From the NCBI GenBank assembly GCA_003013855.2, contig PVNU02001548.1, positions 2,666,001 to 2,730,000 on the forward strand: a stretch of DNA of 64,000 nucleotides. Reading direction: 5' to 3'. How positions within the stretch are numbered: the stretch's first letter is position 1; every line of letters begins with the position of its first letter. The DNA comes from Liriodendron chinense. Taxonomy: Eukaryota; Streptophyta; Magnoliopsida; Magnoliales; Magnoliaceae. A model generated the notes under the pieces. That model searched no databases, was not told the origin of the DNA, and saw only the letters and a list, made by a program, of their open reading frames with translations. Shown here piece after piece: positions 44,641-56,004 of this stretch. The position numbers and the translations under genes are program-made.

Positions 44641-44997
44641 TAATACTCTGGCATTGTGTGATGGATGATACACAGGCACCTACAAATTGCATGTGGAGAA
44701 CAAGTTAATCAATTTAAACTTTCCAAATAATGGTTCCCAAATAGATGTATCATGACCCAAAATATGCTTATTTGATTATCTAACCATCTGATTGGTGGCT
44801 ATTTATTGGACGGCTAAAAATGGAAAATATCCAATGTCCCATTTAAACGGACAAGTGTCCACAGATCAAATATTAGGATTGTTCAAACAATCTGATTTTA
44901 GAAATGTGATTTATGGACATTAATTTCCAATATTTAGTTGGTTTAATTGAATTAATGTATGAGTGCCTGCGTATCAAGCGTCATAGGCTGCCCAAGT
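44641..44997. mobile_element. MITE with ATACTCTGG...TGATACACAGGCAC ends
   Basis: The left TAATACTCTGGCATTGTGTG ... GATACACAGGCACC is complemented by the right end TAATACTTGGGCAGCC ... GATACGCAGGCACT. A relative with the same ends lies at 63403-63640. TA-rich flanks make the target duplication ambiguous (TTA or TA), so the superfamily is not assigned. Confidence 0.65.
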
Positions 44998-45507
44998 ATT
45001 ATAATATAAATAAGAGAAGCGTTGGACGGTCGTGCAAGTGCCCCGTGACTTCATTGGCTATATGAGTAGGTTTGTGCATGCAAAAGAAGGCCGACAAACC
45101 CACATGGGTTGGATGGTCCACAGTACATACCCATGCCGGCTAATGTCGTTATCATCTCATCAAAACTGTGACACGGAAATCACACCCACTGATAATAAGA
45201 AAGAGGTACTACTTGTGTGGGCCCCAGCTAATAATAGCCCTAGATTCTACTTAGGCTAGAAAAACTGATTATTTAGGAGAATAGTATTAGGGACCGCAAT
45301 CTACCACAACCATACAAAGCTGTATGATTGTATAATCGAAAAGTGGAAAGATTGGGTGTATATTTCAGTTAGAGTGGGTGCGGATGTCATTTCCTTTTAG
45401 TTGTTATTGCCACCCATTTCGATGATAGATACACCCTTCCTTTCTGCTTTTTTTCGTTTTCCAGCCCCACCTGCACCGATCGTATTGAGGCCGGATACAG
45501 TACAAAC

Positions 45508-45968
45508 ACTTCTACATTAACTGATGTGTGGGGCCCACTGTAATGTTTTAATGACATCCAATCCGTCCATCATGTATGCTGCTATTTCTCCAAGGTGCCC
45601 AAAAAATAGGCTGATCTTATAAACTCAGGTGGGCCAGATCATTGGGAACAGTTGGGATGAGGATGGCCAACATTAAAAACCTTCCAGGTTATATGTGGGG
45701 CCTTACTGTGTTTTGTATATTCCATCTAATCCATTCAAATTAAAGATGCAGGATGGAAGGATGCCAAAAATAATCAAGCCATTCCAAAACTTAAGTGGAC
45801 CACAAAATGTGATTTTAGAGGTTTTAGACATGATTTTACATGGTGAGGCCCACCTAAGTTTTGGATTTAACTGAGTTTTAGATTCAAAGGAGATTAGGAG
45901 GGAGCCCACATTATTGATAGATTGGATGTCATTAAAACATCAATGTGGACCCACACATCGATTGTAGG
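45508..45968. mobile_element. Foldback element
   Basis: The left end CTACATTAACTGATGTGTGG is paired by the right end, complemented CTACAATCGATGTGTGGG. The inner 'cagg.tgggcca' and 'catccaatccgtcc' arms are family-typical. No convincing 9-bp flank match was found. Confidence 0.7.
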
Positions 45969-46379
45969 GTAAACTTAACATGGAAATGTTTCGCTTGGAT
46001 CTAGCACCCTCTTAAAATGCACCGTGGTACTCACACCTGTCAATGTTCTCAGCCGTTCATAAGGTTGCTCCTGCAATGAAGATGACCATGCAAGAGTTCA
46101 GATTGGTTTACCCTCTCAACCGGCTACGTGGCAGTTGGCAAGCTTTTTTCTAAAACTATATCCCTTCTGTACTAGCATGAGTGGCCCACCTAATGAGTGG
46201 GCCAGCCTGATCTTTTTATATGGTCAGCTGAGAGGCATTTTCACCCCTAAGATTTCCCACACGCTTGATATCTTGGCACGTGGGGAGAGAGTGTGTGTGT
46301 GTGGGGTTTTTGGATTATTACATTAAAAAGGAAAAGCAGAAAGGATGAGCGTATCTATCAGTTAGTGGGTGTAAATAGA

Positions 46380-46921
46380 GGGCGCGAATTAGGTGTTACC
46401 CCGGGAACAGCTTAGTGGGTGTTACCCCTACCGTATGGCCCACATGGATGATATTTTATATATCCACTCCGTCCATCCGTTTCTACAGACTCATTTTAGA
46501 ATGACGTTCCAAAAACTTATGCAGATCCAAATCTCAAGTGGACCATACCACTAGAAACAGTGTCATTGAGTGCCCACCATTAAAAATTCCATGGAGCTCA
46601 TTGTAAGGTTTTGGTAATTTTTATTTACAATCTAAGCTCTTGATAATGGTAATAAGGTCTTGATTAAGGTAAAAATATAAATATCAGATTGATCCAAAAT
46701 CTTTATGGCCCACAAAACGTTTTTAATGGTTATTCATCACTTTTTCTAGTGGTATGGTCTACATGAGATTTGGATATTCCTAATGTTTTGGATCACATTC
46801 TAAATTATATGAAAAAACATATAGACGGCGTAGATATATAAAAAAATACATCAAGATTGGCCCCACACGGTAGGGGTAACACCCACTAAGATGTTCCCAG
46901 GGAAACACCTAATTCGCGCCC
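46380..46921. mobile_element. Foldback MULE-type MITE with perfect 9-bp target duplication
   Basis: 542 bp. The left terminus GGGCGCGAATTAGGTGTTAC and the right terminus (complement) GGGCGCGAATTAGGTGTTTC are followed on both sides by AGTGGGTGTTACCCCTACCG-type sequence. GTAAATAGA stands immediately outside both ends (46371-46379 and 46922-46930). The interior keeps the family core ('ccgtccatccgtttctac', 'aagtggaccatacc' and complements). This is the best-bounded member of the family. Confidence 0.92.
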
Positions 46922-46930
46922 GTAAATAGA

Positions 46931-47602
46931 TGCTCCCAAAGATTCGGTAAAGCTATAGTGCCATACTATTCCCCCACGCGGGTACAACCTAATCCATGTA
47001 CACGCGTCTCAAAATGCATGAGCATGGCACACGTGGTCACCATCAAAGCCGTCCTTCAGTTGGTACTCACAGTGTGAATGGCCTAGCCCAAAAATAGGGT
47101 CCACTCATCTGGTGGGCCCCTACAAATAACAGATGAACGGCCTAACGAAGTTGATTTACACTAGACTGTCGCCCTTCAGATGAGTGGGCTAGATGAATCC
47201 TTACTCGACATCATTTAAGCGGTAGAATGGACATGATGGATGGATCAGGTACACATGTGGATTGGGAAATACACGTGTAGGAAAAGCAAAGGAAGATGGC
47301 ATGAATAAGAAGAACACACGTAAGATGAGGGAGGGAAGGAGATTAGTTAGAAAAGGAGAGGATGGAGATGGGGCGAAGGAAAAGAAACAAGGTAGCGGTC
47401 AAAAAGGGGGAGCAGCCCACATCAGGAGAAGATAATGTTTTGTAGTTAGAAGAATTTGTGGTCGAGATAGGGGATGATAGGATCCATGATATGATATTAA
47501 CTGCCACAAAGGAACAACATTTCGGTCAAATGAAACATCATCCCATCGTTATCATCTCACTATCATAATCATCTATCTCTCCAACCAAGACGTCCAGGTT
47601 CT
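46931..47602. other. Intergenic, no gene seen
   Basis: 47040-47210 has 'ccactcatctggtgggcccc' and its near-complement 'cttcagatgagtgggctag', an eroded inverted repeat. A purine-rich stretch follows (47280-47420). No coding region is supported. Confidence 0.4.
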
Positions 47603-47872
47603 TCTTGGTGGGCCCCACCATCACTTGTTTCTATTATTCAGCCTGGATTAGCTTCTACTGGAGGTGCAAATGGGTTGAGTCCAACCATATATGGGTCATT
47701 GGACTCTATTGGATAATTAGTGGGTCTAGGTCCAAATAGTTCTTGGTGGGCCCCACACCATCACTTGTTTCTATTACTCAGCCTGGATTAGCTTATACTG
47801 GAGGTGAAAAAAGGGGTTGGGTCCACCCATGGGTCATTGGACTCTATTGGATAATTAGTGGGTCTAGGTCTA
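47603..47872. repeat. About 137-bp tandem duplication
   Basis: Two copies run TTCTTGGTGGGCCCCAC ... CACTTGTTTCTATTA ... CAGCCTGGATTAGCTT ... TTGGACTCTATTGGATAATT, starting at 47603 and 47740, with a few indels. The second continues into GGGTC-rich sequence. Confidence 0.85.
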
Positions 47873-48490
47873 AAATTTAGATTCATATTGGACTAAGTCT
47901 GGTCCAAATAATTTGACCCAATTAAGTAAATGGGTTAAGTCTAGAACCTCTAGAAGTTAATTTGACCTGACCCAAAAACAGTTTTTAAATGGGTCTGAGT
48001 TTGACCACCCTAAAATGGACCCGACTTAAACGTGAGTGAAACCCAGGAAGGGTACTAGTTAATTAATATTAGTATAAAAAGCTTACAATTTTGATTAATA
48101 ATGTGAGATTAGTTTATTGAAGAAAATTTATACTTTTTTCCTAAGCTCTTTTCAAGTATATCTGTGATAGCATATCATGACCATGTGCTCTTGGAGTTCA
48201 TTGATTTGAGCATTGAGAGAGCTGACATGTCTGGAGGATTATTTGTATCAAAGCTCATTTGTAATTTTTAGACCAAACTCATGAGATCAATGGATTTGAA
48301 TTTTGCAAAGTCAGGACTTGACTTATAAAATAAATGGGTCAAATTATTATTATTATTATTATTATTATTTTGGTTTACTTGGAGTTGACCCAAATCCTAA
48401 TAAATTTTAATGGGTTAGGCATGGGATCAAAATTCTGACTCCATTATTAAACAGGTGTGGTTGACAACTCCCCTGGGTCCATCCCATTTT
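47873..48490. mobile_element. GGGTC/GACCC-rich relic (hAT-like)
   Basis: Repeated 'tgacccaattaagtaaatgggtt', 'tgacctgacccaaaaa' and 'gggtctgagt' recall the interiors of the elements at 51801 and 59019. Ends could not be matched. A (TTA)n microsatellite lies at 48342-48371. Confidence 0.35.
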
Positions 48491-48552
48491 CATCCGTAGC
48501 TTCTTCTAGGCTTCAAAAATAGCAAGGTTTTCATATTGGCCAATTCCACAAG

Positions 48553-48690
48553 TGGAACGTTTTTTCCTTTTTAATACAGTCACTCGATCACACCCCCATG
48601 CACACGGCCACAATGGGTACCCAAACCCTTGATCTCGTGTTGAAACTTTTGAGAGTCTACCACTGACCTGGCAATAGTACCAAGTGGGAC
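48553..48690 (-). mobile_element. SINE, minus orientation
   Basis: On the minus strand 'AGGTCAGTGGTAGACT' (box A-like), then 'GGTTTGGGTACCC' (box B-like), 'attgtggccgtgtgc' and an A-rich tail follow in the order seen at 25575. Confidence 0.6.
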
Positions 48691-49202
48691 ATAAGTGACT
48701 ACAGATGATCCCAAGTGGTAATCTAGTGGGCCATGTTGGTGATGGATGAATATAAAAGAATTGTATTAATAAGGTAGTCCTACTGATGTAGGACAGTCAA
48801 GGAAAATCACTAAGTGGCCAAAAATTGAGAGAAATTAGGTTGCACGGCCGAAAAAGAAAAAGAAAAGCAAAAAAAAAAAAACTATGCATATTATAACTTT
48901 CAATGAACACAATTTTATGATTGATTATTAATTTTATGTACATAAAATACTGTTGGAAAGTAATTGACGAGCACTACACCCTAGTTAATCACCCAAGATT
49001 TATTAGCCTCCAAACAACTAAAAAAAAAAAAATTGGTCATTTTAGAGGTCAAATTACTTTTAGCAAGTTTTATATTTTTTTAAGGGTTTTAAGCATCCAG
49101 TATTAGTCGAGGATATGCTATTAGATACATTGTGATCAGCAATTTCATCAAAAATATTAATTTTATCTCGATTTCTCCCTCTTTATGAATTGAGGATGAT
49201 TC

Positions 49203-50912
49203 TGTTGGGAAAACCGGCAAGCAAAAGTGAATCAAACGAGCAAACCATCATGGCAATCACACAAGCAACAATCAAACACACATAAGAAGGCAATTTGAAT
49301 TTAACATGGTAAAACCCCCTCACAGGTAAAAAATTATGACATGAAGCAAACAATCCACTATAATATCAAAAGTTACAAGAGATAGAAGAAACAAAACCTG
49401 GATCCCAGCCCCACAAAAGAAATCTCAAGCTACCCAAAGCTTATTTTCACATGAGACGGACAAGCACTGTCCTTTTCCTCATCCCAAAGAACCCCAAGCT
49501 TTCCCCAATCGTTTTCTCTTGCCCTAGAACTCTCTAAATCCCCTCTAGGAAACCTGGCCCCAATGGAAAAACTCTCAATCCCGCCCGCATTACACCGCTT
49601 AAATAGGCAACAAATCAAAATTAGAAACACCTTACGCAAAACCACGCAAGAAACCAACTTGAATTAGGAAACCTGCTGACCGGTCGCACAAGCCCTTCTT
49701 GCAGAAGATTTGAGGCATCTAATTCCAACAATCTCCACCACGACTCTAATCTTCATGCGACACATTGCCACGCACCATCTTCAATCTCTATTTCGTCATC
49801 ATCACAGCTCCACCTCTTCTCATGCCTCATTGACTCTATCCTTGCACTTTCACGCACCTTGTCACTCTTCTCATGTAGCCCTTTGACTCTTGCCACATAC
49901 GAGCAACCGTGGATCCCGCTGTTGATCCTACAGCTCCACCATGAATAATGCTCCCGATTAAACCTGACCGCGACCGATGAACTTGGTTAAGATATTAGTG
50001 TATCGATCCACTTTCTTCCAGTACTCTACTTCTTTCATAGATGCCGATCGCTTTCCATATTTTTATTTCACAGAATACTTCTTTGTGTCGAGTCACATGC
50101 TTAAAGACGTCATCGATGCCTCGTCTCATATTCCAATCTACCTCCCAACGATTGCTCTGATACCACTGTTGTATCACACTCAAAAGGCTAACCTATTAAG
50201 TGGACTAAACCCATGATATATGAAGACAAACTCCGCCCCCCTCCCAACTGATGTGGGACAAACCAACAATCCCCCTCCCCACAACGGAACTTGAGGCGTG
50301 CAACATGCATGCACAGGGGCCTCCCCCTTTTCCGCCTACATGGGCCTGGGGCATGGCTCGAGCGGATAACCTGGCTCTGATATCACTTGTTGGGAAAATC
50401 AAGAGAGAATGCAAATCAAACAAGCAAACCACTATGGCAATCACATAAGCAACAATCAAACACACGCGAGAAGGCAATTTGAATTTAACATGGAAAAACC
50501 CCCGCACGGGTAAAAAATCATGGCACAAAGTGAACAATCCACTATGATATCAAAAGTTACAAGAGATAGAATAAACAAAACCCAAATCCCAGCCCCACAA
50601 AAGAAATCTTAAGCTACCTAAAGCTTATTCTCACATGAGATGGAAAAGCACCATCCTTTTCCTCATCTTAAAGAACTCCAAGCTTTCCCCAAGCTTTTTC
50701 TCTTGCCCTATAACTCTCTAAATCCCCTCTAGGAAACCTGGCCCCAAATGACAAAACTCCTAATCTCGCATTACACCCTCTTAAATAGGCAACAAATCAA
50801 AATTAGAAACACATTGCGCAAAACTGCGCAAGAAACCAACTTGAATTAGGAAACCTGCTAATCAGTTACACGAGCCCTTGTTGTAGAAGATTTGAAGTGT
50901 CTGATTCCAACA
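49203..50912 (-). mobile_element. Non-autonomous Copia-type LTR retrotransposon, 1.7 kb
   Basis: LTRs 49203-49730 and 50388-50912 (528 and 525 bp, roughly 90% identical by eye) begin TGTTGGG and end CCAACA. The minus strand has GTGGTGGAGATTG before the LTR at 49730, a Copia-type polypurine tract. A primer site AGTGATATCAGAGCC adjoins the other LTR, and a second TGGTATCAGAGC lies at about 50155-50166. Flanks GATTC (49198-49202) and AATTC (50913-50917) differ at one base. The 657-bp interior codes for nothing recognisable. Confidence 0.88.
50155..50387 (-). mobile_element. Possible small insertion between duplicated primer sites
   Basis: Two tRNA-Met-type primer motifs (about 50155-50166 and 50374-50386) bracket about 220 bp holding 'gagggggattgttggtttgtcccacatc' and 'gagtgtgatacaacagtgg' on the minus strand. 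These phrases recall SMART-like miniature LTR elements, so an insertion at the primer site is possible. An internal duplication is the alternative. Confidence 0.4.
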
Positions 50913-50917
50913 AATTC

Positions 50918-51700
50918 TTGAGAAGAAGATAGTGATTCCTTATCCTCTATATCCATCCACCCGTTATATTACCTAGCCATCAAATTTTCCCAATTCAATA
51001 TGGATTCATGGTATATCATAATTTTCTTTGACCGTCACTCGCCAGTGAACCCATTAAGAGGTGATCTTGATCATCCTTCCATTCAAGTATGTAGGCTTTT
51101 CATAGATTATCACGGAATGGATCCTTTAACACAATGGATCCATCACACTTAAAATTATCAAAATGTTTAAGTGGAATGATTTAATGCACCTACTAATGCA
51201 ATGAGTGTTTAGTTGAAATTTAGGACAAAGCTCAACTTTTCTTTTATAAAATAAACATTAATCATTTATATTATTAAAATTCAAAGGTTGCAAGCAAAAA
51301 TATATAGATTTAATTACTTCGATTTAATCAAATAAAGACCTAAACTAATCTCAATTACCTAACTTGAAATCACATCATAACCATGCGTAATTCTTGAGGA
51401 ATTGTTTATAACTCATTCAAATAGGTCATAACTCATTCTTCGGGTTACAAGAACTTCTCCAATCCCTTAGATAAGGCCTGTTTATCCACCAGAAGTGGAA
51501 CATGTTGACGTTTAATGTAGACTGCAGACAATTCTTCTGTCCAATGTTCCTAGATAGGGATGGTGCAAGCTGATTACATTGCATGGCTAGTTTTTAGCTT
51601 GGGGGGCTAACTTACTCACCCGTGGGATATTTCACACTTGTCCCTCATGGCATGTGCTTGTGCAGTAAAGGTACGTTTGTAGGATGCCAATTTCCGACAC
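50918..51700. other. Intergenic, no gene seen
   Basis: AT-rich sequence without recognisable repeats or coding potential. Confidence 0.4.
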
Positions 51701-51704
51701 CAGC

Positions 51705-52640
51705 TGTTATGGAGAGCCCATGTAACGAAAATCTCTTGGGGCTCACCGTGACATCTATGTGCACGCATTACTCCATTCATTAGTTGAGACGACTTATACC
51801 TAGGGCTGAAAGTCAGGCGGGTTGGGATCGAGTTGGTGCTTAACCCTAACCCAACCCAACGTTCGTATACCTCAAGCTTAACCCAACCTAACCTAACCCA
51901 AGGTTCCTATACCTCAACCTTAACCCAACCCAACCTCGGGTTGGGAATTCTCAACCCAAGCCCAACCCAAGTGGGTTCAGTCAGGTTGATCGGGTTGGTC
52001 GGGTTGATATATGTTAATATTTTTGTTATTACATTAGTCTATTATGTTTCAATGCACATTTTATTTTTTGTACTTATGAATTTATTAATTATATATGTAG
52101 TTATTTATTATTAAGAACTTTTTTTTCTAAACAAATAAGCTAAAATATAAAATAACTACTCCTTTAACACTCAAGCATATAAAATTCAAGCATACCAAGT
52201 TTCAAACATTATAAGTTTTCTTACTAAAGTAATATAAACTAATAAGTTTACTTAACTAAAGTATAATAAAATTCTAAGTAACTTGTATATAGATTGGGTT
52301 CAGGGTTGGGTCGGGCAACCTGAGACCTCAACCTAAGCCCAACCCAAGCTTTATCGGGTTGGTGTTTACATAGCCCAAGCTTGGGATTGGATCCTATACT
52401 TCCTACCCAAGCCTAACCCAATGTCAGGGTCGGTCACGAGTCGATCAGGTTGAACCCGCTCAACTTTCAGCCCTACTTATACCAGGATGTAAGCCTAAAA
52501 ATCAAGAAGATTCAAAATTCAAATTGACCACACCACAAAAAAGTGTAGATGGGATACCTACCATTGGAACCTTCTTGGGCTCACTGAATTCTAAATCAAG
52601 ATGATATTTGTTTTTCTCATTTAGAACATATGTGGCACCG
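51705..52640. mobile_element. Foldback element split by a hAT insertion
   Basis: The left part ('atggagagcccatgtaacg', 'ggggctcaccgtgacatctatg', 'cattactccattcattag') runs to 51800. After the hAT element and its CTTATACC duplicate, the core continues with 'aggatgtaagcctaaaaatc...ttgaccacaccacaaa' and 'ctaccattggaaccttcttgg', as expected. Confidence 0.6.
51801..52475. mobile_element. hAT non-autonomous element, 675 bp, AACCC-rich
   Basis: Inverted ends TAGGGCTGAAAGT at both sides and a perfect 8-bp target duplication CTTATACC (51793-51800 and 52476-52483) identify a hAT insertion. Both subterminal regions are packed with CCCAACCC / GGGTTGGG phrases, likely transposase-binding repeats. The centre is AT-rich and codes for no transposase. 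Confidence 0.93.
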
Positions 52641-53371
52641 ATACATTCTAGACCAAAAGAAGGCTAAATGGAAGTGAAAGTAATCTGTCAGATTTGGGCC
52701 TAGTCCTATGTAGGGCATAATGTAATTGGGCCACAGATGTGTCTGGTTTGAAGATATTTACTCTGGACAGGGAGAAATTGTTGTTTGAAGTGTGAACCGT
52801 AAATTGGCCATAACCTTTTATCTAGATATCATTACGGGATGCACAACGTATCAATCTTTATCGTAACAGGCCATCCAGGGTCAATCAACTTGCATAACAA
52901 GTTGCGTCAGTCCATTTCACGAGAAAACACTTCCTTCTAGTTCAAAATCGATTTTTTTTAACTATTTTTAGTAATTTTGATTTTTATCGTATTTCTTTAT
53001 TTTTAGAGTTTCAAAATTTTTATCTTTTTAGAAATTACTTGTAATTATGCAATGACTCTTCTAGTAAAGTTTATCGGAACCTTCTATTTTTGGCAAATTA
53101 GGCTTAGACGAGTTTTACTATTTTGAGTAACTTTTAATTAGTGTTAGAATTTTGTTATTTTTAGTAATTACGGATTAAGGTTTATATTTTACTTTATTAG
53201 TAGTGTAATTGAGAAATCATGAACATTATTAGACATTATTCAATAAAAATATTCAATTTTTACCTCTTTTATGTCCTGTAGATTTAAGAAACTACTTTGT
53301 GAATTCAAGATTTTTATTACTTAAGGAAGATGATGATCTTTCTCATTATCTTTTCACATTTTTCCCTGCGT
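52625..53371 (+). mobile_element. Gypsy-type LTR, plus orientation
   Basis: Begins near 'atgtggcaccgatacattctag' and ends TCCCTGCGTCA, the terminus of the Gypsy LTR at 32930 read on the other strand. Its AT-rich second half ('ttttagtaattttgatttttatc', 'attcaataaaaatattcaa') looks like R-U5 with a polyadenylation signal. The length of about 745 bp equals that of the 32930 family. Confidence 0.65.
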
Positions 53372-53690
53372 CAGTTGGCCAGTAAAAGTAAAGATTGATA
53401 ACATGTGCATCCTATAATGATACCCAGATCAAAAGTTATGACTTATTTATAATTCACACTTCAAATGACAATTTCTCCCTATTTAGAATGAATTTCTTCA
53501 ATCAGGACATGTCTGGAGCCCAGTTACATCATGTCTTATGTAGGATTGGGCCTGGATTTGATATGGATTACTTCTACTTTCATTTGGCCTTCTTTTGGTC
53601 TAGCCATATTAGGAATGTGTCGTGCCACGTCTTACATCAATCCCCTCCACTTGGAAAGAACTCGTCTTCGAGTTATTCAACAGACTTGTC
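53372..53690 (-). mobile_element. Truncated Gypsy-type LTR in inverse orientation with pol end
   Basis: On the minus strand, polypurine tract AAGTGGAGGGGAT precedes TGATGTAAGACGTGGCACG at 53640. The first 265 or so bp of the LTR follow, complementary to 52640-52915. Just outside is an 'ACTCGAAGACGAGTTC' pol-end motif, as beside the 33673 LTR. The two LTRs therefore stand tail to tail. Confidence 0.65.
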
Positions 53691-54900
53691 TCATGATACT
53701 CACAAAAGTCTATCACAATGACATTTCTTGATATCTCCATGTTTACAAATAAAAAATGTGTCTTGTCAAAAAGCCTGGTATGACGAAGCTACATCGTTAA
53801 AGGTATATAGAAGCAATGAACAACACTTTGGTCATCTTCATTACTAAACTCAGTCTAATGATTCGATGATGATCTCCCCTTCATCTTTCCTCTCCCTCCA
53901 CCGAGTCCATACTCACCTCAAGACCATGAAACCACCAAGAGCATACACCTGTTCTCATAAAATCCTAGAAAAGAATCAAATAAAAATCCTAATCTCATAA
54001 AAAAATAAGGTTTCAAATTAAATAAAATCAAGATCGAATCAGGAATAGCCCAATCTCTTATTTAAATCGGAGAAATTAGAGGAGCCACGAAAATTAGAGA
54101 TGGCGTTTGCCATTCTCAACTAAGGCCAAATAATGTGTTGATGGTGGTATGCTATAGGAAGCCTCTCTCGAGCAACAACGATAGTTGTTGTTCATAGCAG
54201 GAATTCAATTTAAAGAGGGTGCTAAAATGATGGGTTTTCCTAGGTTGGATTTTAGGAATTTGGGTTGGCCATTAGTCAACTGGGTTTGACAGATGTTTGA
54301 GATGATTGTAGCCAATGTCAAAGAAGAAGATACAATAGTGGAGCTAAAGGTGCAGTAGCGAATGGTAAGTCTAGTGCAAATCAAACAACTAGCAATGGTG
54401 GAGGTGATAGTCACCGCTAGTGATGACGATTGAGGTTGTTGGAAGTCGCGACTCTCATCGTTAATGCCTGCGGTAGGTGCTACTGATAGTAGTGGCTAAG
54501 GCCGCTTATAGGAGTGGTTGTCGCCTTTTGCAGACATTGCTGGCTTGATGACTATGGTGGTCACAATTGCCGATGGGGATGGACAATGTGAATTTGACAA
54601 CAACAATAGCAATGAAAGACATTGGTAGTAACAGATAGGGAAAGAGAGAAGAGAAATGGGATTAGAGTTTTTACTCTAACTTTAGTATCATGTTAAACCA
54701 TAATATACTACATTGTGGAAACTTTAACTTATTTATTTATCCGAAGATAATTTGAATGTATAAAAGAGATAGAGATTTGTAACAATCTTAAGAGATCTTA
54801 ACGAATTATACATTTTTAACAAAATAGAAGAAATTATAATCTATTAAAATTATCCTAACCAACTCTAACAAAAATGTTCGATGCACAAACCCAACAATGA
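53691..54900. other. Intergenic, no gene identified
   Basis: No similarity recognised. 54100-54620 is a moderately GC-rich patch with many short 'ggtggt' and 'gatgac' phrases, but its frames are short and show no domain. Confidence 0.4.
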
Positions 54901-55700
54901 TTCTATGCATGCCGGCCATAGATTGGTAACAAGGAACCCTTAATCAGATGGTCCTCACTTTCGAATGACAATACTCCAAAAATCTTTTACATCCTATTAT
55001 GGATGAAGCATATAGAAAAGACGACATTGAAGAGGTGATCATTGTTTGAGCAAGACCTAATAGTGTTGGATCCAACGATGCAGAAGCATTCACATGACAA
55101 GTGCAAGATATTCGCATAATGCGTTAGATATACGAAAGACAACTCATCAATAACTAGGTCTCTAAAAGTCGTACTGCTTGAGTAACTTATGGATAAGAAT
55201 AAGAAACCGTTAGGGTTACGTCGGGATTGAGGTATGATCGATAACCGACTACTTCGATAAGGACACATTCAACGAAGACAAAGCACGACGACTAAAAGCA
55301 ACCGCTACTTTACAGTTGGCGGTATTCAATGTAGCAGCAATTATTTTTACGATACCATCGAAAAATCTATAAATAGTGAAGAAACGTATTGGAAATGATG
55401 ATAAAAAAATCATCAAAAAATTCTCAAACATACTAAGCAAACCAATCAACTTCAGCACAACGCTTGTTTTTCTAATCCCTTGGGACACTTATCATCTCCA
55501 TCACTCAGTAACGTGAACCTCTTACATTTAAGAGTAGTTTTGTCTATCCTCGCTAGTGTGCGGGATTTGAAGGAGGATCTTAGTCTTACGAATTGTCCGC
55601 CTACACTTATACGTTAAGTTAACAACAGTTTGTAAGACCGGCATTTCCTATTTTTACTCATCATTGCGCAGCTCGATTAAGCACCTCGCTACTTTCAACC
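54901..55700. other. Unassigned sequence with a TATAAATA box, possible LTR relic
   Basis: TCTATAAATAGTGAAG at about 55367 followed by CT/AC-rich leader-like sequence resembles a retroelement U3-R junction on the plus strand. No terminal repeats or target duplication were found, and open frames on the other strand match nothing I know. Confidence 0.3.
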
Positions 55701-56004
55701 GGAACGGTGATCCTTAAAAATAGTAAGGGCCTATTTGGTAAAACTTATTTCTAGCACTTATAACTGAACTGGCCTATTTTTAGTGATTTTCGAAATTCAA
55801 ATCGTTTGGTAAATTTGTGAAGTTAAGTGCTTAATCCCGATTTTCACTGAAAGAATTGAATTTTTTTAAGCTTTCCTCCTTTGGCTTAACACTTAACGCT
55901 AAATGCGGTAAGTGATTTTGATTTAAATCTTTTTAATAAATAACAATTTTATCCTTCTTCAGGATAACCTTCACTTTCACAAGGCTAATTGCGTATCGTT
56001 GGGG

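Noticed and set aside
49977..50216. 79-codon frame in the 1.7 kb Copia-type element
   Set aside because: No gag or pol motif, and it runs opposite to the element's direction.
51840..52000. AACCC-rich stretch resembling telomeric repeats
   Set aside because: The phrases are CCCAACCC without the plant telomere unit TTTAGGG in tandem, and they belong to a bounded hAT element.
54987..55488. Two overlapping minus-strand frames of 93 and 79 codons
   Set aside because: Not recognisable as any retroelement or host domain; they sit in a possible LTR relic with a TATA box on the other strand.
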